From positions 1-7,332 of the forward strand of contig JAJZNM010000069.1 of NCBI GenBank assembly GCA_021852325.1: a DNA stretch of 7,332 nucleotides, read 5' to 3'. This DNA comes from Pseudomonadota bacterium (GTDB lineage: Bacteria; Pseudomonadota; Gammaproteobacteria; JAKAQQ01). Shown piece after piece: positions 1 through 6,332 of the stretch; the first letter of the stretch is position 1, and the number at the start of each line of letters is the position of its first letter. The notes beneath the pieces were generated by a model, which was not told the origin of the DNA, did no database searches, and worked only from the letters and a program-made list of their open reading frames with translations. The translations under genes were made by a program, and so were the position numbers.

Positions 1-1
1 G

Positions 2-688
2 CTCAGAAACCCGGCCCTGCTCATCGCGGGGACGGTGGTCGGCGCCTCGGGAACCCTCCTCACCCGGCTCATGGCGAAAGCCATGAACCGCTCGCTCGGA
101 GCGGTACTCTTTGCGCATTTCGGTGCGACCCAGGCGCAGGACACGGGCACGGCCGGGGCCAGCAAGGAAATGGATCTCACGGATGCGGCGGTCAGTCTGG
201 CCTATGCCCGAAAAATCCGGATTGTCCCCGGGTATGGACTGGCAACGGCACAAGCGCAGCACAAACTCGCCGAGATAACCGAGTGGCTGCGCCAGAAAGG
301 AGTCGAGGTCCGGTTCCCGATCCACCCGGTCGCCGGACGCATGCCCGGGCACATGAATGTCCTCCTGGCCGAGGCGGGCGTCCCCTATGAACTCATCCAG
401 GATCTCGAGGAGGCCAATCCGGAGTTTCCCCAAGTCGATGTGGTGCTCGTCATCGGCGCCAACGATGTGATCAATCCGGATGCACGCAACACCCCAGCAA
501 GTCCGCTTTATGGTATGCCCATCCTGGAAGTCGACCGTGCGCCCAAGACGCTGGTCATCAAGCGCGGACAGGGAACCGGATTCGCAGGAGTTGCAAATCC
601 ACTCTTCACGGCTGAAACGACATATCTCCTCTACGGGGATGCGCGCGACGTCCTGAACCGGCTGCTTGCTGCACTGAAATCGCTCTGA
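2..688 (+). CDS. pntB: NAD(P) transhydrogenase subunit beta, C-terminal part (5' truncated by window edge)
   Basis: This is the beta subunit of the inner-membrane proton-translocating nicotinamide nucleotide transhydrogenase, which couples proton entry to hydride transfer from NADH to NADP+. The reading frame is open to the left edge from base 2; a GTG at 35 is internal. The first visible residues (NPALLIAG, then VGASGTLLTRLMAKAMNRS) match the last membrane segments of the family. After a linker, the soluble NADP(H)-binding domain III is complete: a nucleotide-fold start GYGLATAQAQ, then HPVAGRMPGHMNVLLAEA, GANDVINPDA, GMPILEV and a late KRGQGTGFAGVANPLF segment. About 228 residues are visible against roughly 460 in E. 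coli PntB, so about half is missing on the left. The rest of pntB and the pntA genes are expected upstream. The gene ends convergently with the minus-strand sigma-factor operon, 112 bases away. Identification is very secure. Confidence 0.97.
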   Translation, partial: LRNPALLIAGTVVGASGTLLTRLMAKAMNRSLGAVLFAHFGATQAQDTGTAGASKEMDLTDAAVSLAYARKIRIVPGYGLATAQAQHKLAEITEWLRQKGVEVRFPIHPVAGRMPGHMNVLLAEAGVPYELIQDLEEANPEFPQVDVVLVIGANDVINPDARNTPASPLYGMPILEVDRAPKTLVIKRGQGTGFAGVANPLFTAETTYLLYGDARDVLNRLLAALKSL

Positions 689-800
689 GCGCGCCCTTGG
701 CCCGGGTGCAGACGGAGATGGATCGAGGTAGATGGATCTTGCTACGGCGCGGAGTGCACGACCCGATCGCATCGGGGCATGCCCACCCGGCTCCCCGTTC
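689..800. other. Convergent intergenic gap with small hairpins
   Basis: This 112-base gap lies between the stop codons of pntB (plus) and the DUF3106-like gene (minus). It can form three short stem-loops: GCGCCC/GGGTGC at 691-696 and 704-709 (one G-T pair), CCCGAT/ATCGGG at 762-767 and 771-776 with a 3-base loop, and the 10-base palindrome GGGCATGCCC at 775-784. A 9-base direct repeat AGATGGATC occurs at 716-724 and 730-738. None of the stems is followed by a T-run on either strand, so none is a textbook intrinsic terminator. They could still help end or stabilise the converging transcripts. No gene is seen. Confidence 0.4.
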
Positions 801-1355
801 TCATCGGGGGATCCGGTGTGGCCCCCCTCCCTGTGGGAAGCGTCCGAACCGGGGCGGCCCATGAGGAATATGACCCTGCCGCCCCCCCAGGCGCCGGAAG
901 GGATGCCGGCCGAGTCTGCCCATCCGGCGTTTCCACCGGTTCATGAGCTGCCGTTGTCGCCAGCGGGGCAGGCTCCGGAAGCGTCGATAGGCACGCCGGA
1001 TCCGGGCCCGGACCCGCGGAGAAAGATGGCGCCAGCGCCTGAGATTGCGGAGCGCACGGCGCCGCTCGGATGGCGTGAGATGCATCCAGTGATGGGCACG
1101 CCTGAGGAGGAGTCGCCTCCGCCAGGCTGGCAGATGCGCCCAGCGGTGCGCCCAAGGCGCGAGCAGTCGCCGCTCCGGCCTCGGGATTTTAGACCAGGGT
1201 GGGACCGTTCGCGCGTGGGCGGTCGCCCCAAGCGCACCGCCAGCGACCAGGATAAGAATCGCTGCGATCCGGATCCCACCAGCCGCGCGGGGACAGTCAG
1301 CCGACTTTCTTGACCGGGTGATCGGCGAGCCAGCGATAAAACGCCAGATGTTCAT
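801..1355 (-). CDS. Exported arginine-rich DUF3106-like protein with five 18-residue repeats
   Basis: Function is unknown. The 184-residue product begins with a long signal peptide: a basic n-region, a hydrophobic core IAAILILVAGGALGA, and a probable cleavage after TAHA (residue 48). The mature part holds five contiguous 18-residue repeats at residues 54-71, 72-89, 90-107, 108-125 and 126-143. Each starts W-x-H/K/S-L/I (F in the last) and is rich in R. A Gly/Pro/Arg-rich tail of 41 residues follows. I count about 40 Arg in 136 predicted mature residues, with only two acidic residues, so the protein is extremely basic. Tryptophan spacing and the L-S/T-P turns fit DUF3106, a family often encoded after an ECF sigma factor and a DUF3619 protein. 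The ATG at 1355 is the most plausible start: no ATG, GTG or TTG occurs in frame between it and the signal-peptide core, though a GTG lies shortly upstream. It overlaps the preceding gene by 59 bases. Without the repeats and signal peptide, an open frame on this GC-rich strand would be suspect. Confidence 0.82.
   Translation of the reverse strand: MNIWRFIAGSPITRSRKSADCPRAAGGIRIAAILILVAGGALGATAHARTVPPWSKIPRPERRLLAPWAHRWAHLPAWRRRLLLRRAHHWMHLTPSERRRALRNLRRWRHLSPRVRARIRRAYRRFRSLPRWRQRQLMNRWKRRMGRLGRHPFRRLGGRQGHIPHGPPRFGRFPQGGGPHRIPR
927..1196 (-). repeat. Five tandem 18-residue (54-base) coding repeats in the DUF3106-like gene
   Basis: Residues 54-143 divide without gaps into five units: WSKIPRPERRLLAPWAHR, WAHLPAWRRRLLLRRAHH, WMHLTPSERRRALRNLRR, WRHLSPRVRARIRRAYRR and FRSLPRWRQRQLMNRWKR. 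The shared pattern is an aromatic at position 1, L or I at position 4, a Pro-containing turn at 5-6 in most units, and Arg concentrated at 8-11, 14-15 and 17-18. Eighteen residues equal five alpha-helical turns. A helical hairpin or an amphipathic helix per unit, with aligned Trp side chains, is therefore plausible. The DNA copies are diverged, so this is an old protein repeat rather than a recent tandem duplication. Confidence 0.85.
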
Positions 1356-1644
1356 AAAGCTGGGGGCTCCCACGGGCCAGCATCTGCGCGGGGTGAGGAA
1401 GACTGGGGCTAGGTGTGCCGGGCGCTGGAAACCGGATCCAAAAATAGATCCCGAGTGCCACGGCTGCAAGCAGCGCGACCGTCGGCATGAACAGGAGCGG
1501 AGCAGAAAACCTTGGGGCCGGTTGCCCGAGCGCCTGGTTGCGTGCGCGTACGAGCGCCTGAAACACTTCGGGTGGGATCCCACGTTCACGATCCTCATAC
1601 GCCTCGCGCATCCGGTGAATCCACTCTTCGTCGAATGGAGTCAT
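1297..1644 (-). CDS. Single-pass membrane protein, DUF3619-like, candidate anti-sigma factor
   Basis: This 115-residue protein is encoded directly after the sigma factor. Its N-terminal 48 residues are charged and predicted cytoplasmic (DEEWIHRMREAYEDRERG, then a VRARNQAL helix). One transmembrane segment spans about residues 49-70, and a Pro-rich stretch leads to a short C-terminal part ending near LAFYRWLADHP. Length, topology and the aromatic FYxWLA ending resemble DUF3619 proteins, which commonly sit between an ECF sigma factor and a DUF3106 protein. Position and topology suggest a membrane anti-sigma factor, but no classical zinc-binding anti-sigma motif (HxxxCxxC) is present, so that role is inference. 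The start is well supported: ATG overlaps the sigma stop as ATGA, and an AAGGAGA ribosome binding site lies six bases upstream. The downstream DUF3106-like gene starts inside this gene, which implies translational coupling across the operon. Confidence 0.85.
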   Translation of the reverse strand: MTPFDEEWIHRMREAYEDRERGIPPEVFQALVRARNQALGQPAPRFSAPLLFMPTVALLAAVALGIYFWIRFPAPGTPSPSLPHPAQMLARGSPQLYEHLAFYRWLADHPVKKVG

Positions 1645-2270
1645 GATCCCTCTCCTTCACTGAGCGATTTCCGCAGGGCATCGAGCGCCCGTGACAGATG
1701 GGTCTTGACGCTGCCCTCGGAACATGCCATGGCTCGGGATGAGGTCCGCACATCCAAACCCTCCAGCATGCGCAGCGTAAAGGCTTCCCGCTGTCGTCTG
1801 GGCAGCGCCTGGATCGCCTCTGCAAGACGCTCGTAGTCCCGTGCCCGCTCGAACTCGGCATCGGGTTCAAATCGTGCGGGAGCCGGCAGATTGAGGAGCG
1901 GGTCTGGGATCTCCTCACCTTCCTCAAACGCAGCCGGTCGGCGCACGGACAGCCGGCGTTCGCGCCGCCGTCGCCGATACAGATCGTAAATGAGATTGTG
2001 CAAAATCCGGAAAAACAGGGGGTTCCACTCGGACGGCGGCTTGCGCGAGTAATGCGACACGAGCTTGTACATCGCGTTCTGGACGGTATCGAGGGCATCG
2101 TCCATATCGCCGAGGGCGAGACGGGCCACGCGGAGTGCTTTCCGTTCGACTCCGACCAGGAATTGTTCGAGTTCATCACGGTGTTCCAGGCAGCGTTCAT
2201 CCTCTCGTACGGGGGTCCGGGATCCGAGTACCAGAGCCGACTCTTCTATCATCGCTTGAAACGTGGGCAC
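1641..2270 (-). CDS. ECF-type RNA polymerase sigma factor (sigma-70 family)
   Basis: This 209-residue sigma factor directs core RNA polymerase to a specific set of promoters. Region 2 spans about residues 33-106: an ERKALRVARLALGD helix, then DALDTVQNAMYKLV (the -10-binding helix area) and FFRILHNLIYDLYRRRRR. An acidic/Pro linker (107-145) follows. Region 4 is about 146-203, with IQALPRRQREAFTLRMLEGLDV and the helix-turn-helix CSEGSVKTHLSRALDAL that reads the -35. Region 3 is absent, as in ECF sigmas. The 27-residue N-terminal extension before region 2 is longer than in many relatives. GTG at 2270 is chosen because AGGGAGG lies upstream (2281-2287). The next in-frame ATG (2252) has no binding site, although starting there would not remove a conserved domain. 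The gene heads a three-gene operon and is divergent from priA. The target regulon is unknown. Confidence 0.93.
   Translation of the reverse strand: MPTFQAMIEESALVLGSRTPVREDERCLEHRDELEQFLVGVERKALRVARLALGDMDDALDTVQNAMYKLVSHYSRKPPSEWNPLFFRILHNLIYDLYRRRRRERRLSVRRPAAFEEGEEIPDPLLNLPAPARFEPDAEFERARDYERLAEAIQALPRRQREAFTLRMLEGLDVRTSSRAMACSEGSVKTHLSRALDALRKSLSEGEGS
1651..1657 (-). promoter_or_regulatory. Ribosome binding site for the membrane protein gene
   Basis: On the minus strand AAGGAGA lies inside the last codons of the sigma-factor gene, six bases before the ATG at 1644. It is the best Shine-Dalgarno sequence in the window. It fixes the start of the DUF3619-like gene and suggests strong re-initiation or independent loading after the sigma gene. 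Confidence 0.8.
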
Positions 2271-2280
2271 CGTCTAATTC

Positions 2281-2287
2281 CCTCCCT
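2281..2287 (-). promoter_or_regulatory. Ribosome binding site deciding the GTG start of the sigma gene
   Basis: Minus-strand AGGGAGG lies ten bases upstream of GTG 2270. The spacing is slightly long but usable. The alternative ATG at 2252 has no comparable purine-rich element in front of it. Confidence 0.6.
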
Positions 2288-2300
2288 CAGGGCTTAAGCT

Positions 2301-2318
2301 ATCCAAACGGCCCGCTCC
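2301..2318 (+). repeat. 18-base exact match to the argS catalytic-motif DNA (copy 1, non-coding)
   Basis: ATCCAAACGGCCCGCTCC in the sigma-priA divergent gap is identical to bases 4963-4980 of argS, where it encodes most of the NPNGPLH motif. The bases on both sides differ, so the match is exactly 18 bases. It may be chance in a GC-rich region or a relic of an argS fragment. No function can be assigned. Confidence 0.9.
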
Positions 2319-2332
2319 CCCTACGGTTGACA
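2303..2332 (-). promoter_or_regulatory. Possible ECF-type promoter of the sigma operon (autoregulation candidate)
   Basis: Reading the minus strand, TGTCAACC (2332-2325) contains the AAC core typical of ECF -35 elements. CGTTT (2309-2305), a CGT-type -10, follows 16 bases after the AAC. Transcription would start near 2298, leaving about 28 bases before GTG 2270 and placing the AGGGAGG site correctly. The -35 would overlap the priA start codon. ECF sigma genes are often autoregulated, but this match is short and the call is an inference. Confidence 0.25.
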
Positions 2333-4533
2333 TGACCTCATCCGGCCCGATCGTCGAAGTGGCAGTATTTTGCCCGAATTTGGAGCCTCTGGACTATCTC
2401 TGGCCGGCGGATTCCAGGTTTCGGCAACCCCCCGAAGTCGGGATCCGGGTCCGTGTTCCACTGGGCCCGAGGACCGTAGCCGGGATCGTGGTCGGCCGGA
2501 AACACGCAAGCCCTCTTCCGGTCAGAAAATTGCGGGCAATCCGGGAGGTCCTGGATCCTCAACCCCTGCTCACCGAAACACTTTGCGCGTTCGTGCTCTG
2601 GGCGAGCCGCTACTACCGATATCCAGCCGGACTGGCTTTCCAGGGTATCCTGCCCCCCGCCTTGAAACAGGAACGATCCCGGAAGCGCCCGGTGCGGATC
2701 TTCTGGGTACCCCCTGAAACCGGTGCGGTCGAACCCACCGGGAGGCTCGGGGCAGCCAGCCGGGCGCTTTTGGCCGAGGTGGCCCGGAACCCGGAGGGGT
2801 TGGAGGACCGGGCACTCGATCCGGCCGGACGCAAACGCGCCAGAACCCTCGCGAGGCGCGGGTTCCTGCTCCGTCGGGAGCGTCCCGTCGAGCCCGGGAT
2901 TCCGACTGCGCCCGAAGGCCGCGAGCGCTGCACCATACCCCTCAATGCGGAACAGCTGGCCGCAGTCCGTGCGATTCTCAAAACCACGGCGGATTTCCGG
3001 TGCACCCTGCTCGACGGCGTGACCGGCAGTGGCAAGACCGAGGTCTACCTGGCGGTCGCTCGCGCCATCCTGGATGCGGGACGCTCCACGCTCCTCCTCC
3101 TGCCCGAGATCGCGCTCACGCCACAACTGACCAGCCGGATCGAGGAGGCGTTCGGCAGCCGCGTGCTCATCTACCATTCCGAACGTTCACCCGAGGAACG
3201 CCAGGCCGTCTGGGACGCGGTGCGCGAGGAGGGCGGGCATTGCGTGATCGGGACCCGCTCGGCCCTGTTTCTCCCGTTCGCGAGACTCGGTCTCATCGTG
3301 GTCGACGAAGAACACGATTCCTCGTTCAAGCAGCAGGATGGGTTTCGCTACTCCGCGCGAGACCTCGCGGTCTACCGGGCCCGCCAGCTCTGCATCCCGG
3401 TGGTCCTGGGATCTGCGACACCGAGCCTCGAATCCCTCGCGAACACCCAGGCCGGCCGCTACCAGCATGTCCACCTGACGAGACGGGCTGGCCTGGGCCA
3501 GACCCCACACTGGAGCCTGGTCGACATCCGGGGGCAGAAACTCACGGGCGGTTTTTCGGACCCGACGCTCAAGATCATGGAAACCCACCTCGCCAGCGAT
3601 GGCCAGATCCTGGTCTACCTGAACCGCCGCGGTTTTGCACGCAGCCTGCTCTGCCCCGATTGCGGGTGGATTGCGACCTGCACGCCCTGCGAGTCACCGC
3701 TCACGGTGCATCAGCGCGAGCATCGTCTGCTCTGCCACCGCTGCGGACTGCGCCGGACCATGCCCGAAACATGCCCTCACTGCGGGGCGGAACTGCGACC
3801 CAGAGGCTCTGGGACCGAGCGGCTCGAAGCCACACTGGCGGAGCGATTCCCGGGGGTCGGGCTCGCCCGTCTGGACCGGGACGCGATTACGCGCCGCCAC
3901 CAGCTCGACTCCGTCCTGGAGGGCTTCCGTTCCGGGGTGACCCGCGTGCTCGTCGGAACCCAGATGCTCGCCAAGGGCCATGATTTTCACGGCGTCACGC
4001 TGGTCATCGTGATCGATGCGGACCAAGGGCTCTACAGCGCCGACTTCAGGGCGGCCGAACACATGGGCCAGCAACTGGTTCAGGTTGCGGGGCGTGCCGG
4101 GCGCGGGCTCAAGGCCGGGGCAGTGGTGCTGCAGACCCGGCATCCCGAAAACCCCCTGCTTCACGATCTTTTCGATGGATCGTATGCCAGTTTCGCCGAA
4201 CGCCTGCTCGAGGAAAGACGCGAGGCGGGCTGGCCACCCTATGCCAAACTCGCACTCCTCGTCGCAGAATCGACCGATTCCGAAGCCGCCTGGACGGCCT
4301 TGAAAACCATCCACCGCGAGCTCGGGCCGACCCTGGATCCTCGTCTCGAAACATACGGCCCGGCCCCGGCCCTGCATCCCAAACAAGCCGGTCGCTGGCG
4401 CTTCCACCTCCTCCTGAAAGCCGCTTCCCGGCATCTGCTCCAGCTCGGCTGCACGCAGATCCTCGAACGCCATAAACCTCGCTCAAAAAAGGTCCGGCTC
4501 ATTCTTGATGTCGACCCCTACAGCCTCGATTGA
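2332..4533 (+). CDS. priA: Primosomal protein N', replication restart helicase PriA
   Basis: PriA binds stalled or D-loop forks, unwinds the lagging-strand arm 3'-to-5' and recruits PriB/DnaT to reload DnaB. The product is 733 residues, essentially the E. coli length (732). The N-terminal DNA-binding domain (about 1-110) is followed by a winged-helix part. The superfamily 2 helicase core has Walker A GVTGSGKTE (229-237), DEEHD (325-329) with the aromatic-rich loop FKQQDGFRYSARD just after, and GSATPS (360-365). Four cysteine pairs bind two zincs: C441/C444, C450/C453, C468/C471 and C481/C484. Helicase lobe 2 contains GTQMLAKGHDF (542-552) and QVAGRAGRG (584-592). The C-terminal domain ends LDVDPYSLD. 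All key residues are intact. ATG 2332 lacks a clear Shine-Dalgarno sequence, but the N-terminus matches the family and no better start is near. The stop overlaps a potential argS ATG, so priA likely leads the priA-argS-SPOR operon. It is transcribed divergently from the sigma factor across 61 bases. Confidence 0.97.
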   Translation: MTSSGPIVEVAVFCPNLEPLDYLWPADSRFRQPPEVGIRVRVPLGPRTVAGIVVGRKHASPLPVRKLRAIREVLDPQPLLTETLCAFVLWASRYYRYPAGLAFQGILPPALKQERSRKRPVRIFWVPPETGAVEPTGRLGAASRALLAEVARNPEGLEDRALDPAGRKRARTLARRGFLLRRERPVEPGIPTAPEGRERCTIPLNAEQLAAVRAILKTTADFRCTLLDGVTGSGKTEVYLAVARAILDAGRSTLLLLPEIALTPQLTSRIEEAFGSRVLIYHSERSPEERQAVWDAVREEGGHCVIGTRSALFLPFARLGLIVVDEEHDSSFKQQDGFRYSARDLAVYRARQLCIPVVLGSATPSLESLANTQAGRYQHVHLTRRAGLGQTPHWSLVDIRGQKLTGGFSDPTLKIMETHLASDGQILVYLNRRGFARSLLCPDCGWIATCTPCESPLTVHQREHRLLCHRCGLRRTMPETCPHCGAELRPRGSGTERLEATLAERFPGVGLARLDRDAITRRHQLDSVLEGFRSGVTRVLVGTQMLAKGHDFHGVTLVIVIDADQGLYSADFRAAEHMGQQLVQVAGRAGRGLKAGAVVLQTRHPENPLLHDLFDGSYASFAERLLEERREAGWPPYAKLALLVAESTDSEAAWTALKTIHRELGPTLDPRLETYGPAPALHPKQAGRWRFHLLLKAASRHLLQLGCTQILERHKPRSKKVRLILDVDPYSLD

Positions 4534-4563
4534 TGATCCCCCATGAAAAATCCCCTCGCAAGG

Positions 4564-4569
4564 TACAAT
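4564..4569 (+). promoter_or_regulatory. Possible -10 element in front of argS
   Basis: TACAAT (5 of 6 to the sigma-70 consensus), within AAGGTACAATGC, sits 30 bases before the GTG at 4599. There is no good -35 at 16-18 bases upstream and no extended -10 TG. If argS starts at 4599, this would be an internal promoter between priA and argS. The A/T-richer patch after the priA stop supports a leader rather than coding sequence, but the evidence is modest. Confidence 0.3.
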
Positions 4570-4598
4570 GCTCATCCCCACTTCAGGATGCGGCAGGC

Positions 4599-6332
4599 GT
4601 GAAACGCGAGCTTGAAGCCTGTTTTGAAGCGGCACTCGGGCGTCTCGGCTGGCCGGCACCCTCGAGCAGCCTGATCGAGCGGCCGCGCGAGGCAGGGCAT
4701 GGGGAGTATTCCTCTCATGTGGCGCTCCGGCTGGCCAAATCGCTCAGACAATCGCCTTTGGCCATCGCCCAGACCATCGTCTCAAACCTGGAACTCGGAT
4801 CGCATATCGAGCGGATCGCGATCGAACCGCCCGGATTCATCAACCTCCATGTGAGCCAGGAGGCACTGCTTCAGGAACTCTCACGGATGTTGGATGAGAC
4901 CCGACCGTACGGCCATTCCCCCCCGGGTGTGACCCGGGTTCTGATCGAGTTCGTCTCGGCCAATCCAAACGGCCCGCTCCATATCGGGCATGGCCGGGGC
5001 GCTGCCTTTGGGGATGCCTTGGCGCGGGTACTCGAAGCCACGGGGACCCGAGTCGAACGGGAGTACTACGTCAATGACGCCGGCCGACAGATGGACATCC
5101 TGGCATTGAGCGTCTGGATCCGCTATCGCGAAATCCTCTCTCAGGCCACACTGCCATTTCCGAGCGCAGGATATCAAGGGGACTACATCCGGGATCTCGC
5201 AGCCCGGCTCGCAGAAGCGGAAGGCCCCCGTTTCTTGCGCGATGACGATCGGGTCCCTGAGCCACCAGACATCCCGGGCGGTGATGACCCGGACCGGCAC
5301 ATCGATGCCCGGATCGCGCTCATGAAAACGACGCTCGGGGCCGGGGACTACTCGGCCGTGCTCGATTTCGCACGCGGCGAAATGCTGGAAATCATTCGCC
5401 AGGACCTCCTCCAGTTCGGTGTGCGCTACGACCGGTTCTACTCGGAACGCTCACTCTATTCCGGGGGCCAGGTGGACGAGCTGATCCGCCTGCTTGAGGA
5501 ACGCCATGAAACCTATCACCAGGACGGGGCACTCTGGTTCCGGGCCAGCGCCCATGGGGACGAAAAGGATCGCGTGCTCATGCGCTCGAATGGTGCCTAC
5601 ACCTACTTCGCCCCGGATCTCGCCTATCACCTCGACAAGGTGCGCCGCGGCTATGACCGGCTCATCAACGTGCTCGGATCCGACCACCATGGTTATGCCC
5701 CAAGAATCCGTGCAGGACTCGAAGCTTTGGGCGAGGATCCCGGCCGCCTCGAAGTCCTCCTCGTCCAGTTTGCCGTGCTCTACCGGGGCGGACAGCGCGT
5801 CCAGATGTCGACCCGATCCGGATCATTCGTCACACTGCGCGAACTCGTCGATGAAGTCGGCCGCGATGCAGCCCGATTCTTCTATGTGATGCGCTCGGAA
5901 GCCCAGCATCTCGATTTCGACCTGGATCTCGCGAAAAGCCAATCCCAGGACAATCCGGTCTATTATGTGCAGTATGCGCATGCGCGGATCGCGAGCCTCT
6001 TCCGTGAATGCGCAGAACGCGGCGTCAACCCGGATCTCCTGGATCGGCAAGCTTGGGAGCGGCTCGATCAGCCTCTCGAGCGGACCCTGCTCACGACCCT
6101 GATCCGCTATCCCGAAATCCTCGAACAGGCGGCGTCCGGATCGGCGCCCCATCTCGTGGCGCAGTACCTGCGGGAGACGGCCCAGGCCTTCCACGCCTAT
6201 TATCACGCGGTCCCGCTTCTCATCGAGGAGCAGTCACTGCGCAATGCCCGCCTCAGCCTCTGTGCGGCTACACGCCTCGTCCTCGCTGATGGATTGTCCC
6301 TGCTCGGCGTTTCCGCGCCCTTGAAGATGTAA
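4599..6332 (+). CDS. argS: Arginyl-tRNA synthetase
   Basis: ArgS is a class I synthetase that charges tRNA-Arg with arginine in the cytosol. From GTG 4599 the protein is 577 residues, the same length as E. coli ArgS, and starts with the family-like (M)KRELEACFEAALGRL. An AGGA (4585-4588) is spaced 10 bases before it. The N-terminal Add1 domain carries GHGEYSSHVALRLAK and EPPGFINL. The catalytic core has SANPNGPLHIGHGRG (literal HIGH at 128-131), EYYVNDAGRQMD and GSDHHGY (360-366). VQMSTRSG (401-408) takes the KMSKS position; divergence from KMSKS is normal for bacterial ArgRS. The C-terminal DALR anticodon-binding domain runs from NPVYYVQYAHARIASL (about 452) to LGVSAPLKM. An alternative ATG at 4533, overlapping the priA stop as TGATG (or TTG 4530), would add 22-23 residues that look unlike the family. 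The next gene starts immediately after the TAA stop. Confidence 0.95.
   Translation: MKRELEACFEAALGRLGWPAPSSSLIERPREAGHGEYSSHVALRLAKSLRQSPLAIAQTIVSNLELGSHIERIAIEPPGFINLHVSQEALLQELSRMLDETRPYGHSPPGVTRVLIEFVSANPNGPLHIGHGRGAAFGDALARVLEATGTRVEREYYVNDAGRQMDILALSVWIRYREILSQATLPFPSAGYQGDYIRDLAARLAEAEGPRFLRDDDRVPEPPDIPGGDDPDRHIDARIALMKTTLGAGDYSAVLDFARGEMLEIIRQDLLQFGVRYDRFYSERSLYSGGQVDELIRLLEERHETYHQDGALWFRASAHGDEKDRVLMRSNGAYTYFAPDLAYHLDKVRRGYDRLINVLGSDHHGYAPRIRAGLEALGEDPGRLEVLLVQFAVLYRGGQRVQMSTRSGSFVTLRELVDEVGRDAARFFYVMRSEAQHLDFDLDLAKSQSQDNPVYYVQYAHARIASLFRECAERGVNPDLLDRQAWERLDQPLERTLLTTLIRYPEILEQAASGSAPHLVAQYLRETAQAFHAYYHAVPLLIEEQSLRNARLSLCAATRLVLADGLSLLGVSAPLKM
4963..4980 (+). repeat. 18-base exact match to the priA upstream gap (copy 2, within argS)
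   Basis: This is the coding copy of the 18-base sequence also found at 2301-2318. Here it spans argS codons 122-128, part of the conserved SANPNGPLHIGH active-site motif, so its amino-acid content is fixed by function. Only the copy in the divergent gap is unexpected. Confidence 0.9.

Noticed and set aside
732..1313. Plus-strand open frame of 193 codons opposite the DUF3106-like gene
   Set aside because: It is Pro/Gly/Arg-rich with no domain and lies antisense to a gene with a signal peptide and clear 18-residue repeats. It is explained by few stop codons in GC-rich DNA.
801..1598. Longer 265-codon version of the DUF3106-like frame
   Set aside because: The extra N-terminus lies entirely over the membrane-protein gene in another frame, is Cys/Arg-rich and would bury the signal peptide inside the protein. 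ATG 1355 is preferred.
2327..2332. Perfect TTGACA on the plus strand overlapping the priA ATG
   Set aside because: No -10 lies 16-18 bases downstream, and the transcript would begin inside priA. On the other strand the same bases fit better as part of an ECF-type -35.
2338..3177. 279-codon minus-strand open frame inside priA
   Set aside because: It is antisense to an intact, highly conserved priA, with no recognisable motif and no ribosome binding site.
3000..3983. 327-codon plus-strand frame within priA in another phase
   Set aside because: It is a low-complexity Arg/Pro/Gly-rich translation typical of shadow frames in GC-rich genes. PriA motifs continue unbroken in the main frame.
3694..4473. 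259-codon minus-strand frame opposite the priA 3' half
   Set aside because: It is antisense to the conserved zinc-binding and helicase lobe 2 coding region, with no family resemblance.
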